Shown here: in pieces, positions 59,701 through 64,000 of the stretch
Numbering within the stretch: the first letter of the stretch is position 1
Layout: every line of letters starts with the position of its first letter
Notes under the pieces: model-generated
What the model saw: only the letters and a program-made list of their open reading frames with translations
What the model was told of the DNA's origin: nothing
Databases searched by the model: none
Made by a program: the position numbers and the translations under genes
NCBI GenBank assembly: GCA_947652115.1
Contig: OX393561.1
Location: forward strand, 371,546 to 435,545
DNA from: Blastomussa wellsi
Lineage: Eukaryota; Cnidaria; Anthozoa; Scleractinia; Plerogyridae
Direction: 5' to 3'
Length of the DNA: 64,000 bases

Positions 59701-62700
59701 TGTCAACAGGACAGCTATCTGAAGTGACAGTTGAATGAGCATAATCATCGTTTTCTCCACATCGACCGCGAAGTTTTCTGAGTGAATTGCAATTTTATAG
59801 ATTCCTAGCGAACTTAAGCTTAAATGGACTTTCTAAATTAGGTCTAAATTAGGGAGATGGTTATAGCTGTATACTCTTGAAAATGAAATGATTATGGGCT
59901 ACTAACTGAGGACATTTATTCCTCTTCATTTGCTCATTGCTTGTAACATGGGAACCTTTCCGTCAGTTACCAATTCTTGATCATCTATTTAAATTTCTTT
60001 TACTAATGCTTCAGATAATCGTCAACGTTTTGGACACAAACGATAACACGCCGAGCTTTGCAAGCCCGACATCAGTAAGAGTAGGAGAGAACACACCACT
60101 AGGGACTGTTCTTCTTTCAGTAGTGGCACGTGACCCGGATGCTGGCCCGAATGGTACAGTGGCGTACGAGATAATAACAGGCAATGAACAAGGTATGGCA
60201 TATTATCCACTTCTATTGAATAATGTATATGGGGCACTGGAAATAAAAATACTGCTTTCAACAGCGATATTCAACTGTTTGCTGTTCAGGTCTTATCAAC
60301 CCCAAGTGACATCAAAGGGTAGTAATTCCTAAAATACGTATTCTGAATTTCTAATACTATTTGTTACTTACCTTACTGAATTATGCTTTCCAGCTATCAA
60401 ATATTAACCTCGAGTGTGCTGCTCACTCCCAACTATCCGATTGAGAATGAAAAATGTTGAATCATGACGACCACGTTGCAACTCAGTTGCACCAATGACT
60501 CAGTGCCTGTTTCTGTCCTTTAGCAGGTTTCTATACCTTAACATGACGGCTAAATTGTAACGGAGTTGCAGCAATGACTAAGTGCCTTTTTCTGTCCTTT
60601 AACAGGTTTCTCTTTCTTAACATGACGGCCACGTTGTAACTCAGTTGCACGAATGACTCAGTGTCTGTTTCTGTCCTTTAACAGGTTTCTGTACCTTAAC
60701 ATAACGGCCACGTTGTAACTCAGTTGCATGAACGACTCAGTGCTTGTTTCTGTCCTTTAACAGGTTTCTGTTCCTTAACATGACGGGCACATTGTAACTC
60801 AGTTGCACGAAAGACTCAGTGCCTGTTTCTGTCTCTTAACATGACGGCCACGTTGTAACTCAGTTGCACGAATGACTCAGTGTCTGTTTCTGTCCTTTAA
60901 CAGGTTTCTGTACCTTAACATGACGGCCACATTGTAACTCAGTGGCATGAACGACTCAGTGCCTGTTTCTGTCTCTTAACATGACGGCCACGTTGTAACT
61001 CAGTTGCACGAATGACTCAGTGTCTGTTTCTGTCCTTTAACAGGTTTCTGTACCTTAACATAACGGCCAAACATTAACTCAGTTGCATGAATGACTCAGT
61101 GTCTGTTTCTGTCCTTTAACAGGTTTCTGTACCTTAACATAACGGCCAAACATTAACTCAGTTGCACGAATGACTCAGTGCCTGTTTCTGTCCTTTAACA
61201 GGTTTCTGTCTCTTAACATGACGGCCACGTTGTAATTCAGTTGCGTGAATGACTCAGTGCCTGTTTCTGTCCTTTAACAGGTTTCTGTCTCTTAACATGA
61301 CGGCCACGTTGTAACTCAGTTGCATGAATGACTCAGTGCCTGTTTCTGTCCTTTAACAGGTTTCTGTCTCTTAACATGACGGCCACATTGTAACTCAGTT
61401 GCATGAACGACTCAGTGCCTGTTTCTGTCTCTTAACATGACGGCCACGTCGTAATTCAGTTGCGTGAATGACTCAGTGTCTGTTTCTGTCCTTTAACAGG
61501 TTTCTGTACCTTAACATAACGGCCAAACATTAACTCAGTTGCATGAATGACTCAGTGTCTGTTTCTGTCCTTTAACAGGTTTCTGTCTCTTAACATGACG
61601 GCCACGTTGTAATTCAGTTGCGTGAATGACTCAGTGTCTGTTTCTGTCCTTTAACAGGTTTCTGTCTTTTAACATGACGGCCACGTTGTAACTCAGTTGC
61701 GTGAATGACTCAGTGCCTGTTTCTGTCCTTTAACAGGTTTCTTTGCTTTGAACAACCAATCAGGAGCATTATCTTTGGTCAAGCCACTTGATTTCGAGTC
61801 CGCTGTCCAGCATGTACTTAACATTTCAGCTTCTGACATAGGAGAGCCTCGACTGCAAGCTTTTAGTGACGTCACGATTCACGTGACCGATGCTAACGAT
61901 AACTCCCCAGTTCTACAAGCGAAGATCATTCGAACTTCTGTTGAAGAGGTAAGAATCCTGTGAACTCTGCAAAAAAGTTTCTGCAAATGCGATGTAAAAA
62001 GTATACACTGTTTAACCCGACGACATGGAAAATGTAAAGTTCATAAGGACAACTAGTCAGGTGTTATTGTTGTTGTTTGGCATGACATATCGTATTTTGT
62101 ATTTCAGGGTATTGCACCTGGTTCGTTTGTTGTTCAGTGTAATGCCACAGATGCCGATTCAGGCGCTAATGCACATGTCACTTATCACCTTGTCCAAGGT
62201 GCGGCCAATATGTTCTCTATCGATAATGTTTCTGGCGTCATAACTACATCCGGGACATTTGACAGCGAGACTGACCCTGAGGAGTTTACGGTATGGGCGC
62301 AACAGAGCGTTATAATAACAATGGAGTTGATATTCTCGGGCGTAAATATGTTTTTGGCCCGACTCAGACTAAAATAATAATAATTTCAGATGGCACTTAG
62401 AGCAGGAATCAAAGATAGTAAGCGATATACACTGCCGACAGTGTTTAAAAATCAGGCTGAAAATGTTTACGAACGTTTCCAGAAACCGCAACATTCAATC
62501 GTGTTTAATGCATAAAAAAGTATTTGCTCTAATTCTTCTTGAAATGAAACATGAAAAATTCTATAGACAACAAAGAAATAGCCATTTAGCGTTGTTGAAA
62601 TTAATCGTGCAGTAAACTGAACTAGCAGTTTGGCATTGAATGAGTTTCGCTCCACGGCAACAAAGTTACGTTCACTTCAGCTTTTGCCTGGATCTTTCTT

Positions 62701-63500
62701 GTTAAATAAATTCCTCTTGATCTTCCTAAGAAAAGTGAGAATTTGCTTCATTGTTAGGCTTTTAAGGCGTTTTGTCGATATATAGCTCAAGAACAGCAGA
62801 TGGGAAAACCTCTACGAAGTTTGGTGAAAGTGCTACCAGTCGACAAGAAAAAATGTCGGTAAACCACGCGGGATGTTGGTAGAACACGAGAAGAATTTGT
62901 AAATCAAAAGCCGCAGGCGAGTGATTTACAAATTCTTTGAGTGTTTACCAACATCCCAAGTAGTTTATCAACCTATAAAGCATAGTAACTTGTGGTGTAT
63001 TGCTTAAATAAAGTAAGAAGGCCTACAGGGTGTTCGCATTTTCATAGCAACCATCATTGTGAAAGTAGACAGTTTCGTTTCAATAAAAAATTGATTGCTT
63101 TTTTGTTTGTTTGTTTGTTTGTTTTATCTTCAGCTTGTAGTTAGGGCACAAGACGACGGGCAGCATCCCCGGTCTGACATTGGTTTCATTATTGTCGATG
63201 TTGGCAACAGAAACGAACACTCGCCAGTTTTCTCGCCAGTATCATATATAGCAGGTAAGGGAGGAGTATCAAAACAAAAAAAATATCTTGCAAAGCAAAA
63301 ATTTAAGAAAAAAGCCTGCATTGCAAAGGAACCAAACAAATAGCCCGCATGGGTTGAAAATAACATACGTTTCTACCACAGAGTGACGGCAAATAGTGAA
63401 ACGTTAAATATGAATTAAGTCAATTCTTACTTGTCTTGTAATTTTCTTTTAAGGTGTCTACAAAGAAACAACTTATTATTCGTTGGTGACAACTGTAAAG
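44713..63500 (+). CDS. Cadherin-repeat cell-surface protein, 5' part (17 exons, continues off right edge)
   Basis: Exons 44713-44767, 49816-49875, 52091-52233, 52813-52866, 53182-53271, 54203-54307, 54587-54691, 56568-56699, 57337-57412, 58230-58327, 59145-59270, 59462-59656, 60015-60192, 61737-61948, 62108-62290, 63134-63254 and 63454-63500 all have GT/AG ends. They join in phase into 660 codons without a stop. Residues 1-18 form a signal peptide. Six extracellular cadherin repeats follow, with a seventh starting. The calcium linkers are intact in EC1 (DINDN 115-119), EC4 (DTNDN 420-424) and EC5 (DANDN 524-528). They are degenerate in EC2 (DADD), EC3 (NVGAMPN) and EC6 (DVGNRNEH). Such proteins mediate calcium-dependent adhesion or signalling at the membrane. 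The membrane segment and tail lie beyond the window, so protocadherin, Fat-like or cadherin-23-like class cannot be decided. Confidence 0.88.
46960..47215 (-). mobile_element. tRNA-like SINE candidate
   Basis: The minus strand from about 47205 has an A-box-like TAGTGTATTGGTAGAATA and a B box GGGTTCGATTCTGG, resembling a tRNA-Gly-type head. Its body includes TGGCATGGACCGTTTACGA. A related stretch (TGGCTTGGACCGTTTACGA) occurs on the plus strand at about 47454. It does not fold as a good tRNA. Confidence 0.45.
47636..48007. mobile_element. MITE with GTTTTAGCAACGACGACGG termini
   Basis: GAGAGTTTTAGCAACGACGA on the left pairs with GTCCTAGTTGCTAAAACTCC on the right (element about 47639-48004). The outer TA is shared (TTA / TAA flanks). 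GACGACGGCGACGGC-type sequence also begins the duplicated repeat in intron 9. Confidence 0.6.
48366..48610. repeat. Degenerate tandem repeat, about four units
   Basis: GATCTGTTCGTCCTTGACC recurs with changes four times between about 48430 and 48590, at intervals of roughly 40-55 bp. An open frame of 130 residues crosses it but has no domain and is best explained by the repeat. Confidence 0.5.
50575..51419. mobile_element. Nested inverted-repeat (foldback) element
   Basis: Outer arms start TCACACAACACATCCCACG and continue through TTTGGCC and GCGCACAGCCTATTACCCG. A second pair lies inside (TATTATGGGATTATT, GATTTCATACCGGGGG with complements at about 50985-51067). A third pair is CCAGAGGCGAACCCGAAGG (about 51113 and 51236). 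A fourth small hairpin is ATTTACTAAGAAAT at about 50817/50868. There is no coding capacity. It lies in cadherin intron 2. Confidence 0.7.
53467..54117 (+). mobile_element. hAT transposon deletion derivative in cadherin intron 5
   Basis: Termini CATAGGCGGTGGAGCG (53472) and the complement of CAGAGGCGGCGGAGCG (ending 54112) are inverted. ACTGG flanks both ends, a 5-bp duplication as in the hAT5-like group. The interior encodes only the hAT C-terminal dimerisation region (LPVTSATSERTFSSLRCLKT, then MNQDRLNNC), with the DDE core deleted. A 19-base C run (53508-53526) lies near the left end. The right end is about 90 bp before cadherin exon 6. Confidence 0.75.
55618..56220 (-). pseudogene. LINE RT C-terminal fragment with (ATG)n tail
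   Basis: Minus-strand translation gives KFVYLGSEIGRSSGAEMDIS, then further down KRRQGRPRTTWHRTVDSEWK and KLGFTSWIQ, the typical post-RT region of endonuclease-RT LINEs. It ends in a (TGA/ATG)n tail at 55627-55649. Stops interrupt the middle. It lies in cadherin intron 7, opposite to the gene. Confidence 0.65.
57450..57905. repeat. Tandem pair of a ~225-bp repeat in cadherin intron 9
   Basis: Copy 1 (about 57450-57686) and copy 2 (about 57687-57905) share GAATCTCACRRTTRYCTTGR, TAGCTCTTGTAGAAAATAT, GACGGYGTTTATTT and GGTCATTTCACGTTGT in the same order and orientation. Copies are perhaps 75-80 percent alike by eye. Confidence 0.6.
58957..58979. repeat. (GAAT)n microsatellite
   Basis: About five GAAT/TGAA units in cadherin intron 10. 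TGAA tails are typical of L2-type LINEs, but no coding remnant was recognised upstream. Confidence 0.7.
60447..61736 (+). repeat. 79-bp minisatellite carrying repeated 3' splice sites
   Basis: Sixteen tandem intervals lead up to exon 14: thirteen of 79 bp and three short 61-bp units that lack the CCTTTAACAGGTTTCTG part. Acceptor AGs end at 60526, 60605, 60684, 60763, 60903, 61043, 61122, 61201, 61280, 61359, 61499, 61578, 61657 and 61736. Each is preceded by TTTCTGTCCTTTA, and the last is the real exon 14 acceptor. The unit also has GACGGCCAC and TGACTCAGTG words. The array has clearly grown from the intron 13 / exon 14 junction. Confidence 0.93.
63098..63133 (+). promoter_or_regulatory. Exon 16 acceptor tract built from (TTTG)n
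   Basis: The pyrimidine tract ahead of the exon 16 acceptor is a microsatellite of about five TTTG units followed by TTTTATCTTCAG. Length changes here could alter splicing strength. Confidence 0.55.
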
Positions 63501-64000
63501 GTAACTTTTCAATCTTTAACAAACAGGTAGTTCTAAAATCAGTCATTATTGAATGTGAAAAGTAGTTTACTAGAAATAGTTTTAATATTACTGAGAATAG
63601 TTTACTAAAAGGGAAAAACCCTAAGGTACAAAGCTCGCAAACGAATTTCAGGATAAAATATGAATATACAGGTTTGGTAACTAATTTACTAATAAGTTAT
63701 CACTTTCTCCTGAACATATATATGTGTGCGCAAGGTAAGATTAGTTGCAATAATATATTGGGAAAAACGTTAAGAAATGAATTTGTTTTTGAAGTGCAAT
63801 CATAAAGGATAAGCGTTATAAATAAATGAGCCATTTAATGTATAAGTTAGGGATAAGAAAAATCGAGTGGCGGCAGTAGTGCCGCAATAGTTCACGTGCG
63901 ACGCAAGCGTGACACGAATATCACACATAATTTTCAACCTCGGGTTATTGATTTTCAAGCTTTCTGATTGGTTCCCTCCGTTACGGATCTGATCCAATAT
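63501..64000. other. Cadherin intron 17, right edge
   Basis: No further exon is recognised before the window ends. Near 63.85-64.0 kb, CGCAATAGTTCACGTGCGAC-type sequence looks repetitive but was not assigned. Confidence 0.4.

Noticed and set aside
1..64000. CRISPR array or bacterial defence island
   Set aside because: The tandem repeats have no unique spacers and all genes are spliced or metazoan in type.

Overview
The window looks like nuclear DNA of a cnidarian, most likely a stony coral or other hexacorallian (inference). The reasons are AT-rich sequence, intron-rich metazoan genes (a BMP type I receptor, a cadherin-repeat protein, a CARD protein and a class A GPCR), a CCCTAA telomere-type run, several tRNA-derived SINE families, L2/CR1- and RTE-like LINE debris and abundant short inverted-repeat elements. 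No bacterial operon, rRNA, CRISPR array or functional tRNA gene was seen.

Layout. 1-1.1 kb: first coding exon of a CARD-domain protein on the minus strand, running out of the window. 1.6-4 kb: hAT-type and palindromic MITEs and a tRNA-Ser-like SINE head. 5.2-17.7 kb: a complete seven-exon BMP type I receptor kinase gene on the minus strand. Its exon phases join exactly into 530 codons plus stop, and its introns carry SINEs. 17.7-22.5 kb: intergenic, dense in MITEs. 22.5-29.7 kb: a three-level nest of mobile elements. A minus-strand LINE is split by a 3.7-kb TIR element with a perfect 9-bp target duplication, and that element is split by a 2.4-kb TIR element carrying a broken SAM-domain gene. 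30-36 kb: gene-poor, with an interstitial telomeric run next to an RTE-type LINE tail. 36.1-37.3 kb: an intronless GPCR gene with a TATA box and poly(A) signal. 39.9-41.1 kb: a 59-bp x 14 minisatellite beside a Penelope-like inverted repeat. 41.1-43.3 kb: a decayed LINE broken by a foldback element, a hAT-type MITE and a SINE. 44.7-63.5 kb: the 5' part of a cadherin-repeat gene on the plus strand. Seventeen exons in perfect phase give 660 codons, and the gene runs off the right edge.

How the parts relate. The four host genes show no operon-like or obvious functional link. The BMP receptor and cadherin are single-pass cell-surface proteins, the GPCR is a seven-pass receptor and the CARD protein belongs to death-fold signalling. 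The most unusual structure is in cadherin intron 13, where a 79-bp unit containing the real 3' splice site and its pyrimidine tract has been amplified, leaving 13 near-identical acceptor-like sites upstream of exon 14. Exon boundaries were read by eye from splice consensus and phase, so all gene models are predictions.
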